Source: Bacteroidales bacterium (GTDB lineage: Bacteria; Bacteroidota; Bacteroidia; Bacteroidales; UBA932). Taken from it: a DNA stretch of 63,316 nucleotides. Below the pieces are notes generated by a model. It did no database searches. It saw only the letters and a program-made list of their open reading frames with translations, and had not been told where the DNA came from. The DNA is taken from assembly GCA_017469425.1 (NCBI GenBank), contig JAFUGJ010000063.1, positions 1-63,316 of the forward strand, in the 5' to 3' direction. A program made the translations under genes and the position numbers. Below are positions 42,359-50,945 of the stretch, one piece after another. Positions within the stretch are counted from its first letter, which is position 1, and the number at the start of each line of letters is the position of its first letter.

Positions 42359-44224
42359 TTAGTTAAGCAGCGCGGCGATTTTGGCGGAAACGGATGCTTC
42401 GTCCAGCCCGCACATTGCAAGCTCTTCGGAGCGGGAAGTGTGGCTTAGGAATTCATCCGGGATTCCTATGCCTTCTATGGCGGGAGCGTCCTTCCTGCCT
42501 GCAAAATATTCGCTCACTGCTCCGAACAGGCCGCCCTTGAGTGTGCCGTCTTCGAGTGTGATGATATGGCTGTATCGGGATGCTATGCCGTCGAGCATTT
42601 CCGTGTCTATGGGTTTGAGATAGCGGAAATTGTAGACTCCGGCTTTTCCGGGGAAACGCGCAGCGGCTGCAAGGGCGGTATTCGCGACAGGCCCGGTGCA
42701 GATTAGGGCGACGGTGTCGCCATGGCAGAGTTCTTCAGCCTTGCCTACAGGCAGTTCCCTGTACCCGCTTTCCCTCCAGGGGCTACCGTTTGCGCCTCCG
42801 CGCGGATACCTTATTATAAACGGCCCGTGGTCGGTACGCAGGGCGGTGTACATCAGTTGCTTGAGTTCGTTTTCGTCGCGGGGGGCGCTGATGATTGTGT
42901 CGGGTATGCTGCGATATGCTGCGAGGTCGAATGCTCCGTGGTGCGTGGCGCCGTCTTCGCCTACGAGCCCCGCGCGGTCAAAGCACAGCACGACCGGCAG
43001 TTTCTGCATTGCCACATCGTGGATTATCTGGTCGTAGGCGCGCTGGGAGAAGGATGAGTAGATGTTGCAATAAGGGCGCAACCCTCCTGCCGCAAGACCT
43101 GCACTGAAGGTTACGGCGTGCTCTTCCTCGATGCCGACATCGTAGAATCGTCCGGGGAATTTTTCTGCAAAGATGCTCATGCCGCAGCCGCTCGCCATCG
43201 CAGGGGTGATTCCTACCACCCTGGGGTCTTTCTCCGCCAGTTCGCAAAGTACCCGGCCGAATACATCCTGGAACCTGTCGGCGGGAGTTTTCTGCCCGAG
43301 TCTTTCTCCCGTTTCGGGATTGAACCGTCCGGGAGAATGCCAGGTGTAGGGGTCTTCTTCCGCTGGCGCATAACCCTTTCCTTTGGTGGTGTGGCAGTGC
43401 AGCACGCGGGGGCCCTTTATGTTCTTTATCCTGCGCAGGGCTTCTACTACGCTTTCGATGTCGTTTCCGTCGATTGGGCCGAAATAGCGCAGGCCGAGAG
43501 CTTCGAAAAGGTCGCCTCCGCTGCTCTTGACTATCCACGATTTCAAGCTTCTCCACCAACGCTGGATGAAATCCCTGATGCCTCTTGGCCCGAGCACATT
43601 CCACACTTTGCCCTTCAGGGCATTGTAGCGCCGGGAAGTGGTCACCCGAAGCAGATAGTTGTGCAGTCCGCCAAGGTTGTGGTCGATGGATATGTTGTTG
43701 TCGTTGAGTATTATGAGAATGTCGGAACGCCCGGCTCCGGCATTGTTCAGCCCTTCCAAGGCGAGTCCGCCCGTAAGAGCCCCGTCGCCTATCAGGGCCA
43801 CTACCTTCTCCTTGCGCCCCTGTATCCTTGCGGCTTCGGCAAAACCGAGGGCCGCACTGATGGATGTGGAGGAGTGTCCGGCAGCGAATGAATCATAAGG
43901 GCTTTCCGAAGGTTTTGGAAAACCGCTGATGCCATCCTTGCAGCGAAGGGTACGGAAGGCTTCCCTCCGTCCGGTAAGTATCTTGTGGGCATAGGCTTGA
44001 TGCCCTACATCGAACACTATCTTGTCCGAAGGGGAGTCGTAGAGATAGTGGTAGGCGACAATGAGTTCTACCGCTCCAAGACTCGAACCCACATGCCCGG
44101 GATTCGTGGAACAGACTTCCACTATATACTGGCGAATCTCGCTGCAGAGCTGACGCAACTGCCCGATGTTCAAGCCTTTGATGTCGGCGGGAGAGTTTAT
44201 GGTGTCCAGTATGGGGTAGCTCAT
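42359..44224 (-). CDS. dxs: 1-Deoxy-D-xylulose-5-phosphate synthase
   Basis: Condenses pyruvate and glyceraldehyde 3-phosphate, the first step of the MEP isoprenoid pathway, using thiamine diphosphate. It has 621 residues. The active-site His segment NPGHVGSSLGAVEL, the thiamine/metal motif GDGALTGG with NDNNISID, the catalytic-Glu region VGIEEEHAVTFSAGLA, and DRAGLVGEDGATHHGAFDL are intact. It is convergent with the Tat flavoprotein gene, with only five bases between the stops and no clear terminator. Upstream are two MFS genes read in the same direction. Confidence 0.98.
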   Translation of the reverse strand: MSYPILDTINSPADIKGLNIGQLRQLCSEIRQYIVEVCSTNPGHVGSSLGAVELIVAYHYLYDSPSDKIVFDVGHQAYAHKILTGRREAFRTLRCKDGISGFPKPSESPYDSFAAGHSSTSISAALGFAEAARIQGRKEKVVALIGDGALTGGLALEGLNNAGAGRSDILIILNDNNISIDHNLGGLHNYLLRVTTSRRYNALKGKVWNVLGPRGIRDFIQRWWRSLKSWIVKSSGGDLFEALGLRYFGPIDGNDIESVVEALRRIKNIKGPRVLHCHTTKGKGYAPAEEDPYTWHSPGRFNPETGERLGQKTPADRFQDVFGRVLCELAEKDPRVVGITPAMASGCGMSIFAEKFPGRFYDVGIEEEHAVTFSAGLAAGGLRPYCNIYSSFSQRAYDQIIHDVAMQKLPVVLCFDRAGLVGEDGATHHGAFDLAAYRSIPDTIISAPRDENELKQLMYTALRTDHGPFIIRYPRGGANGSPWRESGYRELPVGKAEELCHGDTVALICTGPVANTALAAAARFPGKAGVYNFRYLKPIDTEMLDGIASRYSHIITLEDGTLKGGLFGAVSEYFAGRKDAPAIEGIGIPDEFLSHTSRSEELAMCGLDEASVSAKIAALLN

Positions 44225-44246
44225 AGTCGCGGCAAAGATACGGATT

Positions 44247-45539
44247 TTATGCGAGTTTTGTGCGATGCAGCATCGCGGAGAGTACCAGCGCAGCCACGCA
44301 TATTCCCACGAACATGAGTTCGGCGTGCAGCGGTCCGTTTCCGGCAGCGGCCTTGCCGAGAATCAATCCGGCCAGCATCTTGAAAAGCATGAGTCCGAGG
44401 TTCTGAATCCAGTAAATCAGCGAATAAGCCGTTCCGAGAACCTTGTCGGGCACTATCCTGGGCACGCTCGGCCACATGGCGGCGGGAACGAGCGAATAGC
44501 CGAATCCGAGGAACACCATTGCGAGGTATCCCCAGAAAGGCACTCCGGCGGGAGCGAATGCAAGCAGCAGATGGGCGGTCAATGCGAGTACGGCCCCGGT
44601 CATCATCCATCTCGTGCCATGCCCGAACTTGTCGACAAGAATGCCGAAGAGCGGTGCAAATACCACGGTTGCGAAAGGCAGCATGCTCACCATCCAGCTT
44701 GCAGCTTCGGCAGGTACGCCGAAACGCGGCACCAAGATGGCCCCGGCGAATTTCTTGAAGGCTATGATGCTGCTGTAGAAAAATACGCAGAGCAGCGAGA
44801 TTATGATGAAACGCTTGTTGGCAAGCACCTTCAGCACATCGGAGAAGTGGAATTCTTCGCTCTTGGCCCCATCTTTTCCGGTAGGGAAACGCTTGGCGTC
44901 CAGTGCTACGAACACTGCCCACAAGATGCAGCCCAGAAATAACAGTGCCAGGCCCATCACTGCAGGACGGGCTGTTTCGGGAAGGGTGTATATGGCACCG
45001 GAGGTCTTCTCCGGCACCAGCCTGGGCGCCATGACGAGTGCAAAAGCGGTTCCAAGCCTGGCAATCGCAAGCTGCAGGCCCATGGCGAAAGCGATGGGGC
45101 CGTCCTTGAACCATCTGGCGATGCTCCTTGTTACAGCCACTCCGGCAATCTCGCTTCCGAGGCCGAAAAACATGCAGCCGACATAGGCAACGCTGAGAGA
45201 TGCCTTGGGGGGCAGGCCGGACGAAAGGGCCCAAAGAACCAGCGCTGCGCCTGCCGTCATCATTCCCACGAAGATGGAGCCTGTGATGCGCACGCCCCAT
45301 TTGTCCAGGAGCATTCCGCAGACTATCAGTCCTCCGAATACGCAGAGGACTGAGTATCCGCTTGTGTAAAGTCCATATCCTGCGGCGTCCCAGCCGAGCT
45401 GCAGCCTTGAAGGGTCGCTGAAAATGTTCGATATGCTGGAGAACATATCGTCGAAGAAGTAGGAGCCGAACATCAGCACCACCAGGCATGCCAAGGCAAG
45501 CCAGGGAAGCCACCTGAAAGGTGTTTTTCTGAATGTCAT
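44247..45539 (-). CDS. MFS transporter (second of a tandem pair)
   Basis: A 430-residue inner-membrane transporter with about 12 predicted helices. Sequence signs of the major facilitator superfamily are the GMLLDKWGVRITG loop after helix 2, the ARWFKDGPIAFAMGLQLAIARLG segment, and a second-half loop GILVDKFGHGTRWM. It is a clear paralogue of the next gene upstream and overlaps it by four bases (ATGA). Substrate unknown. The gene continues toward dxs with a 22-base gap. Confidence 0.9.
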   Translation of the reverse strand: MTFRKTPFRWLPWLALACLVVLMFGSYFFDDMFSSISNIFSDPSRLQLGWDAAGYGLYTSGYSVLCVFGGLIVCGMLLDKWGVRITGSIFVGMMTAGAALVLWALSSGLPPKASLSVAYVGCMFFGLGSEIAGVAVTRSIARWFKDGPIAFAMGLQLAIARLGTAFALVMAPRLVPEKTSGAIYTLPETARPAVMGLALLFLGCILWAVFVALDAKRFPTGKDGAKSEEFHFSDVLKVLANKRFIIISLLCVFFYSSIIAFKKFAGAILVPRFGVPAEAASWMVSMLPFATVVFAPLFGILVDKFGHGTRWMMTGAVLALTAHLLLAFAPAGVPFWGYLAMVFLGFGYSLVPAAMWPSVPRIVPDKVLGTAYSLIYWIQNLGLMLFKMLAGLILGKAAAGNGPLHAELMFVGICVAALVLSAMLHRTKLA

Positions 45540-46897
45540 TTTATGTTGGGCAGTTCTAGCCCGTAACCCTTCTTCTTGTCTTCTGCTTTAAGCAAGAGGC
45601 TGACTATGAATGCGATGACTCCGAAGCTTGCAAAGATAATCATAGGCACGGTATATCCTCCGGTGGCCTTTTCCACATTGCCGATAAGAAGCGGAACGCC
45701 CCAGAGCCCTATGTTCTGCACCCAGAAAATGAGGCAGTATGCGCTGCCCAGCACTTTTTCGTCGATTATCTTCGGCACGCTCGGCCACAGGGCTGCGGGA
45801 ACCAGCGAGAAGCTTACTCCAAGCACGAGTATCAGGACCACTGCGAGCGACGGGGATTTAACCACGGGCAGGAGGAAAGCGAAGCTCAGGTGGCAGACCA
45901 CCATTATGATGGCACCCACCAGAAGCATCGACGCTCCCTTTCCCTTCTTGTCCAGGAACAGGCCGAGGAAAGGCGTCAGTACCATGGCGAGGATGGGGAA
46001 CACGCTGAAGAGGCGGGCTGCAAAGTCGTTTTCCACGCCGAGGGTGACTTCAAGGTAGTTGGGGGCGAACTTCTGGAAGGGGAAAATGCCGCTGTAGTAA
46101 AGCACGCAGAGCAGCGACACAATCCAGAACATCTTGGAACGGAACACGATTCCGAGGTCCTTGATTTGGAATTCGTCGGCCTTGGATGTGTCGCTCTGCC
46201 CGATTTGTTCGAGCTGTGTGTCGAACTTCCTGTCCATGAATGTAAAGGCGGTGAAGGTGAGCAGGCCAATGCAGAGCAGCAGGGCGCCAATAAGTACAGG
46301 TGCGCCTACGGTATCGGTCGCAGCTTTTGAGATTGCGGGCGACAGCCACATTGCCGCAAACACTCCGAGGCGGGCGATACTCATCTCCACGCCCATCGCC
46401 ATGGCCATTTCCTTGCCTTTGAACCACTTGGCAATGGCTTTGGACACGGTCGTGCCTGCCATTTCGCAGCCGCAGCCGAAAATCATGAAGCCGAGGGTGG
46501 CCATTTTCGCGCTGGCGGGAAATGCCGTCCACCAGCTGCCGAGCCAGTTGCAGAATCCCGTGGCCTGAAACCAGTCGCTCACGCCTATGTATTTGATGAA
46601 TGCGCCTGCCACCATGAGACTTGCCGAAAGGATGCCGGTAAAACGCACCCCCATCTTGTCCAGGATGATGCCTGCGAAAATCAGGAAGAAACAGAATACA
46701 TTCAGGAAATATTCGCCGCCTGCATAGGTGCCGAAGGTGGCGCTGTCCCATCCGCGTACGCTATCAAGAGTGGATTTGAGCGGGGAAAGGATATCGGCGA
46801 ACAGATATGCGAAGAACATCATGAGCGCAATCGAAATCAATGCGCCCCAGCGCGCTACGGCGCTGTCGTTCATCAGTTTGTTGATTTTTTCTGCCAT
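45536..46897 (-). CDS. MFS transporter (first of a tandem pair)
   Basis: A 453-residue inner-membrane transporter with about 12 helices. It shares with its neighbour the AKWFKGKEMAMAMGVEMSIA segment, the LDKMGVRFTG loop and the SLVPAALWPSVPKI motif. The pair may act as a heterodimer or transport related compounds. The start follows ssb by 12 bases, so both transporters are probably transcribed with ssb. Substrate cannot be deduced. Confidence 0.9.
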   Translation of the reverse strand: MAEKINKLMNDSAVARWGALISIALMMFFAYLFADILSPLKSTLDSVRGWDSATFGTYAGGEYFLNVFCFFLIFAGIILDKMGVRFTGILSASLMVAGAFIKYIGVSDWFQATGFCNWLGSWWTAFPASAKMATLGFMIFGCGCEMAGTTVSKAIAKWFKGKEMAMAMGVEMSIARLGVFAAMWLSPAISKAATDTVGAPVLIGALLLCIGLLTFTAFTFMDRKFDTQLEQIGQSDTSKADEFQIKDLGIVFRSKMFWIVSLLCVLYYSGIFPFQKFAPNYLEVTLGVENDFAARLFSVFPILAMVLTPFLGLFLDKKGKGASMLLVGAIIMVVCHLSFAFLLPVVKSPSLAVVLILVLGVSFSLVPAALWPSVPKIIDEKVLGSAYCLIFWVQNIGLWGVPLLIGNVEKATGGYTVPMIIFASFGVIAFIVSLLLKAEDKKKGYGLELPNIK

Positions 46898-46909
46898 GGT
46901 GATTGTGGA

Positions 46910-47464
46910 TTAGAACGGAAGGTCGTCGGAACCTTCATCAGCGGCGGGTGAAACGGGCTGCACGGGTTGGGCCGGCTGGTTATACTGAACCTGGCTGTAT
47001 TGCACCTGGGGCTCCTGGCCATATTGCTGGGAAGGGCCATGCTGGCCGTATCCCTGCTGCTGTCCGTAAGCGGGGCGCTGGTATCCTCCTGCGGGAGTAC
47101 CTGCATCATCCCCGTCGCCGCGGCGGCCGAGAAGCTGGATGTTGTCAACCACCACTTCCGTAGTGTATTTCTTCACTCCTGCGGAGTCGTTGTATGAACG
47201 GGTCCTGAGTTTTCCTTCGATGTAAACCTGGGTGCCCTTCTTTATAAACCTCTCTGCGAGGTCGGCGGAATTGCGCCACGCCACGATATTGTGCCATTCA
47301 GTGTTCTCACGGGCTTCGCCGTTGCGGTCGCGGTAGCGTTCGGAGGTGGCAAGGGTGAAAGTGGCAACCTTGGTGCCTGCACCGTTGCCGGAATTTCCAT
47401 CAAGGTAACGGACTTCGGGGTCTCTTCCAACATTACCGATAAGCATTACTTTATTCAGACTCAT
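46910..47464 (-). CDS. ssb: Single-stranded DNA-binding protein
   Basis: Binds single-stranded DNA in replication, recombination and repair. It has 184 residues. The N-terminal OB-fold (about 1-110) starts MSLNKVMLIGNVGRDPEVRY and contains NTEWHNIVAW and YIEGKLRTRSY. A Gln/Gly/Tyr-rich flexible linker follows, and the acidic tip ends DDLPF, which binds partner proteins. It follows aroE by 37 bases on the same strand. Confidence 0.98.
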   Translation of the reverse strand: MSLNKVMLIGNVGRDPEVRYLDGNSGNGAGTKVATFTLATSERYRDRNGEARENTEWHNIVAWRNSADLAERFIKKGTQVYIEGKLRTRSYNDSAGVKKYTTEVVVDNIQLLGRRGDGDDAGTPAGGYQRPAYGQQQGYGQHGPSQQYGQEPQVQYSQVQYNQPAQPVQPVSPAADEGSDDLPF

Positions 47465-47501
47465 AACTTAAAATATTTAGTCCTGCAAGGTACGAAAAAA
47501 A

Positions 47502-48188
47502 TCAATATGATTCTCCGGTCATGAGAGGATAACCTGTTTCGGCCTGGGCGCGGTGCCACAGTTTCCCGGAAATATATCCCGGCCTGCCTGCAAGGCAAGG
47601 GTCTTTGTAGTTTGCTTCCAGGATGGCCGGGGAGCCTTCACACCCGTCCAATTCGGGAACGGACATGGGAAGAGTGTAGATGACGAGGTCGGCAACCGCC
47701 CAGAGCAGCGGCAGTTCTTCAAGCGGGCGGATTCCGGGTTCCCTGCGGCTTCGGTTGCACACGACGGTGTCGCAGCCCAGTGCCTTCGCCGCTGCGGCTG
47801 CGGCTTTGCCTGCGCCTCCGAATCCGACGACCAGCGCGGTGCTTCCCTGTCCGAAGCCTTTACCCTTAAGGAGTTCAAGCACCCCCAGGTAGTCGGAATT
47901 GTAGCCGTGCACCAGTCCGTCGTCTTCCTTTACGGCGATATTGATGGCTCCTATCTGTCTTACGGCATCGTCGAGTACGCCGTCGCGTTCCACCCTCGCA
48001 AATGCAGCTTCCTTGAAAGGGGCGGTGATGTTTATGGCTTTGTATCCGTCGAGAAAACACTGCCAGCTTTTCTCGAAATCCTCTCCTTCAATGAGGTCGT
48101 AAGGCCAGCGCCCTCCGTAGGCCCTGGCAAACATTTCCGGGCTCGCGGAATGCGCGATGGGGTGCCCTATCAATCCAAACTTAGTCAT
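47502..48188 (-). CDS. aroE: Shikimate dehydrogenase
   Basis: Reduces 3-dehydroshikimate to shikimate in aromatic amino acid synthesis, with NADPH. I take the ATG at 48188, giving 228 residues that begin MTKFGLIGHPIAHSASPEMF, the substrate-binding SxS motif. The catalytic Lys lies in NITAPFKE, the GYNSD segment replaces the usual GxNTD, and GFGGAGKAAAAAA binds the cofactor. It is shorter than most AroE proteins (about 250-280), mainly near the C-terminus. An upstream extension to 48353 would cross the divergent kduD promoter and is rejected. Confidence 0.9.
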   Translation of the reverse strand: MTKFGLIGHPIAHSASPEMFARAYGGRWPYDLIEGEDFEKSWQCFLDGYKAINITAPFKEAAFARVERDGVLDDAVRQIGAINIAVKEDDGLVHGYNSDYLGVLELLKGKGFGQGSTALVVGFGGAGKAAAAAAKALGCDTVVCNRSRREPGIRPLEELPLLWAVADLVIYTLPMSVPELDGCEGSPAILEANYKDPCLAGRPGYISGKLWHRAQAETGYPLMTGESY

Positions 48189-48214
48189 ACAAAGCGAAGT
48201 TACGAAAAAATTGT

Positions 48215-48222
48215 TAATTTTG
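48215..48222 (+). promoter_or_regulatory. Probable -7 element of kduD
   Basis: TAATTTTG matches TAnnTTTG. No clear TTG lies 19-21 bases upstream, so the promoter may need an activator. Predicted transcription start is near 48229, upstream of the palindrome at 48237-48249. Confidence 0.45.
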
Positions 48223-48236
48223 CATAATGTGCTATT

Positions 48237-48249
48237 GTGCACGGGCACG
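48237..48249. promoter_or_regulatory. Palindromic candidate operator in the kduD leader
   Basis: GTGC-ACGG-GCAC followed by G. The same 13 bases occur at 62010-62022 upstream of the GH28 gene. Here it would lie just downstream of the predicted transcription start, a normal position for a repressor. Confidence 0.5.
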
Positions 48250-48279
48250 CTTTGCGTCAAACATTTAATAATCAATATA

Positions 48280-49080
48280 ATGTCCGACATATTTTCTCTG
48301 AAAGGCAAAAATGCCTGGGTTACCGGAGCATCACACGGAATAGGCTTCAGCATAGCCGAAGCCTATGCAAAGGCCGGAGCCGACAATATCATCTTCAACA
48401 GCAGCAGTGAGGCATCCCTCCGGAAAGGGCTGAAAGCCTATGCCGATGCGGGTATCAAGAATGTGCATGGCTATGTCTGCGATGTTACCGACGAATCGGC
48501 CGTGAAAGCCCTGGTGGAACGCATTCACAAGGAAGTCGGCCCCATCCACATCCTCGTAAATAACGCGGGAATCATCCGCCGCATTCCAATGCACGAAATG
48601 GAGCGGGGGGAATTCCAGAAAGTAATCGATACCGACCTCGTGGCTCCCTATATCTGCTCCGCCGCAGTGCTTCCCGAAATGATGGAACGCCGGGAAGGAA
48701 AAATCATAAATATCTGCTCGATGATGAGCGAACTTGGCCGCGAGACCGTGAGCGCTTATGCCGCGGCCAAAGGCGGACTGAAGATGCTCACCCGCAACAT
48801 TTGCTCCGAGTACGGCGCATACAACATCCAGTGCAACGGTCTCGGCCCCGGGTACATCGCCACATCGCAGACCGCACCGCTTCGCGAGCGTCAGCCCGAC
48901 GGCAGCAGGCATCCTTTCGATTCTTTCATCGTGAGCAAGACCCCTGCAGGGCGATGGCTCGACCCGGACGAACTTGCCGGGCCCGCCGTGTTCCTCGCCT
49001 CCAAGGCATCCGACGCCGTAAACGGCCATATATTATATGTTGACGGCGGCATCCTTGCCTACATCGGAAAACAGCCGTAA
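48280..49080 (+). CDS. kduD: 2-Dehydro-3-deoxy-D-gluconate 5-dehydrogenase (KduD-type SDR)
   Basis: A short-chain dehydrogenase of 266 residues that reduces 2,5-diketo-3-deoxygluconate (DKII) to KDG in unsaturated-uronate catabolism. The cofactor motif TGASHGIG is at 15-22, NNAG follows near 90, and the catalytic Tyr160-Lys164 pair is in SAYAAAKGG. I chose the ATG at 48280 (MSDIFSLKGKNAWVTG); the frame extends further upstream but without homology. Some relatives are named gluconate 5-dehydrogenase, but adjacency to kduI supports KduD. Confidence 0.9.
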   Translation: MSDIFSLKGKNAWVTGASHGIGFSIAEAYAKAGADNIIFNSSSEASLRKGLKAYADAGIKNVHGYVCDVTDESAVKALVERIHKEVGPIHILVNNAGIIRRIPMHEMERGEFQKVIDTDLVAPYICSAAVLPEMMERREGKIINICSMMSELGRETVSAYAAAKGGLKMLTRNICSEYGAYNIQCNGLGPGYIATSQTAPLRERQPDGSRHPFDSFIVSKTPAGRWLDPDELAGPAVFLASKASDAVNGHILYVDGGILAYIGKQP

Positions 49081-49093
49081 TCCGTAAATGCTT

Positions 49094-49143
49094 GATAGTT
49101 AGCGGATAACGGAATAACTATCGCCGAAAACTGCCGATAGTTA
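49094..49143. repeat. Three copies of GATAGTTA in alternating orientation between kduD and kduI
   Basis: GATAGTTA at 49094-49101, its reverse complement TAACTATC at 49115-49122 and GATAGTTA again at 49136-49143, at an exact 21-base spacing (two helical turns). The second and third extend to a 9-bp inverted repeat (TAACTATCG / CGATAGTTA). It could be a regulator binding array or an RNA hairpin in the intercistronic region. Confidence 0.6.
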
Positions 49144-49187
49144 ATCGCTAAATCGCTGGAAATGAATAAAATACAAAATCGTTTATA

Positions 49188-50030
49188 ATGAAACTGAATT
49201 GCCAAGTACGACAGGCATCGAGCAATCTTGATGCAAAACACTACGACACCGAGCGCATCCGCAAGGAATATCTTGTGCAGAATATAATGGTGCCCGACGA
49301 AATCAACATGGTTTACTCCATGTTCGACCGCATTATTTCCGGGGGCGCCGTTCCCGTGAAGGAGGAACTTCTGCTCAGCGCGCCGGAGATTCTTCGTGCC
49401 GACTACTTTACCCAGCGCCGCGAACTCGGTATCATCAATGTCGGCGGACCCGGCACTGTGAAGGTTGGCGAAGATGAATATCATCTCGACTATAAGGAAG
49501 CCCTGTATGTAGGCCGCGGCAACCGCCATGTCTGCTTCAGGAGCGATGATGCCGGAGCACCCGCGCATTTCTACTTCTGCTCCGCTACCGCCCATAAGGA
49601 AACCGGAGTAAAGAAAGTTACGAAGAAGGATGCCGTGGTAATGCATCTCGGCAGCCTCGAAGAAAGCAACGAGCGCACCATCAACCGCCTTCTCGTCAAG
49701 GAAGTAGTGCCTTGCTGCCAGTTGCAGATGGGCATGACCGAACTTGCTCCCGGCAGTACCTGGAACACCATGCCTGCCCATACCCACGACCGCCGCATGG
49801 AAGTTTACTTCTATTTCGAAGTTCCCGAAGGTGCAGCCGTGTGCCATTTCATGGGAGAGCCCCAGGAAACCCGCCACATCTGGATGCACAATGAGGAAGC
49901 CGTCATTTCTCCCCAGTGGAGCATCCATTCTGCCTGCGCAACCCGTAACTACACCTTTATCTGGGGCATGTGCGGAGAGAACGACGACTACAACGACATG
50001 GACTGGTGCGAAACAACAGAATTACGCTGA
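49188..50030 (+). CDS. kduI: 5-Dehydro-4-deoxy-D-glucuronate isomerase
   Basis: Isomerises DKI (the open form of unsaturated uronate released by polysaccharide lyases) to DKII. It has 280 residues, the normal length. The metal-binding residues are visible in MPAHTHDRRMEVYFYFE (His198, His200, Glu205), with a further His in PQWSIHSACATRNYTFIWGM. The start MKLNCQVRQASSNLDAKHYD is typical. It lies 107 bases after kduD. The product of this enzyme is the substrate of KduD. Confidence 0.97.
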   Translation: MKLNCQVRQASSNLDAKHYDTERIRKEYLVQNIMVPDEINMVYSMFDRIISGGAVPVKEELLLSAPEILRADYFTQRRELGIINVGGPGTVKVGEDEYHLDYKEALYVGRGNRHVCFRSDDAGAPAHFYFCSATAHKETGVKKVTKKDAVVMHLGSLEESNERTINRLLVKEVVPCCQLQMGMTELAPGSTWNTMPAHTHDRRMEVYFYFEVPEGAAVCHFMGEPQETRHIWMHNEEAVISPQWSIHSACATRNYTFIWGMCGENDDYNDMDWCETTELR

Positions 50031-50072
50031 AGCATGCAGCGGTTAAGTTGTGGATTTTTAATAAGTTAAGCG

Positions 50073-50942
50073 ATGCGCAAATTTTTGATTATGGCAGCGA
50101 TGCTGCTCTCAGTTGGCTGCGGACAGAAGCAGCAGGAAGTGAAGGTGATGGCCCGCGCCGTACCCGAAAGGGCCGACGACTTCGTGTTTGAAAACAATCT
50201 TGTGGCAGGGCGTTTCTATGGCAAGGCGCTGGAGGGAAATCCTACTTCTCCCGGCATTGATGTCTGGGTGAAACTCCCCGGAGCCCTGGTTGCAAACGAC
50301 TGGTACAGGAACGCTACCGACAAGACCGCTCCCGGGTATGAGTCCAATTACTATCATAAGAATCATGGCGGGAAGGACTGCTACAAGGTTGCCGTGAGCC
50401 TCGGCGGAGGCGGGTCGGTGCCTTTTGTCGACGGCACCCTGTGCTATCCTGCAACTAACTACCGCAGCAGCGAAATCCTTGAAGAAGGGCCTTCAAAAGT
50501 AGTTTTCGTGCTTCACTATCCCGAGTGGAAAGCCGGAGGGGCAAGCGTCAGGCTCGACAAGACCGTTACGGTTGAGGCCGACAGTTATTTCTGCAAGGTT
50601 GAGGATGTTTACACTTTTGACAGGGATTCCCTTACGGTTGCTGCCGGAATATTCCGCCATCCGGAGGCTGAAACCATTGAAGCCGAGGCTTTCGGCGATG
50701 ATTATTACGCGGTTTGGGAGCATGCGTCCGACCAGAGTGTCGAGCCCGAGGACGGTATGCTCGGCGTGGCTGTAATCATGCCCGGGGCCGACTGCGTTAC
50801 CGTTGTTGATGGCGGACGCCATGGCGTATGCCTCAAGACTGTCGCTTCCGGCGAGCCTGTTGAATACTGGTTCGGCTCCTGCTGGAGCAAAGGCGAAGTG
50901 AAGGGCTCGGCCCAGTGGTTTGAGCTTGCCGCCAATCTGTAG
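50073..50942 (+). CDS. DUF4861-type lipoprotein of uronate/pectin loci
   Basis: A 289-residue exported protein with a lipoprotein signal (LLSVGCGQK). The sequence FENNLVAGRFYGKALEGNPT, followed by WYRNATDKTAPGYESNYYHK, fits the DUF4861 family as I remember it, which occurs beside kduI/kduD in Bacteroidales. Its biochemical activity is not established to my knowledge. The fold is beta-rich and a carbohydrate-processing role is inferred from context. It lies 42 bases after kduI and three before the GH43-CE15 gene. Confidence 0.72.
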   Translation: MRKFLIMAAMLLSVGCGQKQQEVKVMARAVPERADDFVFENNLVAGRFYGKALEGNPTSPGIDVWVKLPGALVANDWYRNATDKTAPGYESNYYHKNHGGKDCYKVAVSLGGGGSVPFVDGTLCYPATNYRSSEILEEGPSKVVFVLHYPEWKAGGASVRLDKTVTVEADSYFCKVEDVYTFDRDSLTVAAGIFRHPEAETIEAEAFGDDYYAVWEHASDQSVEPEDGMLGVAVIMPGADCVTVVDGGRHGVCLKTVASGEPVEYWFGSCWSKGEVKGSAQWFELAANL

Positions 50943-50945
50943 AAT

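Noticed and set aside
48189-48353. N-terminal extension of aroE by 55 residues
   Set aside because: It would cover the kduD promoter and palindrome; the conserved AroE start begins at 48188.
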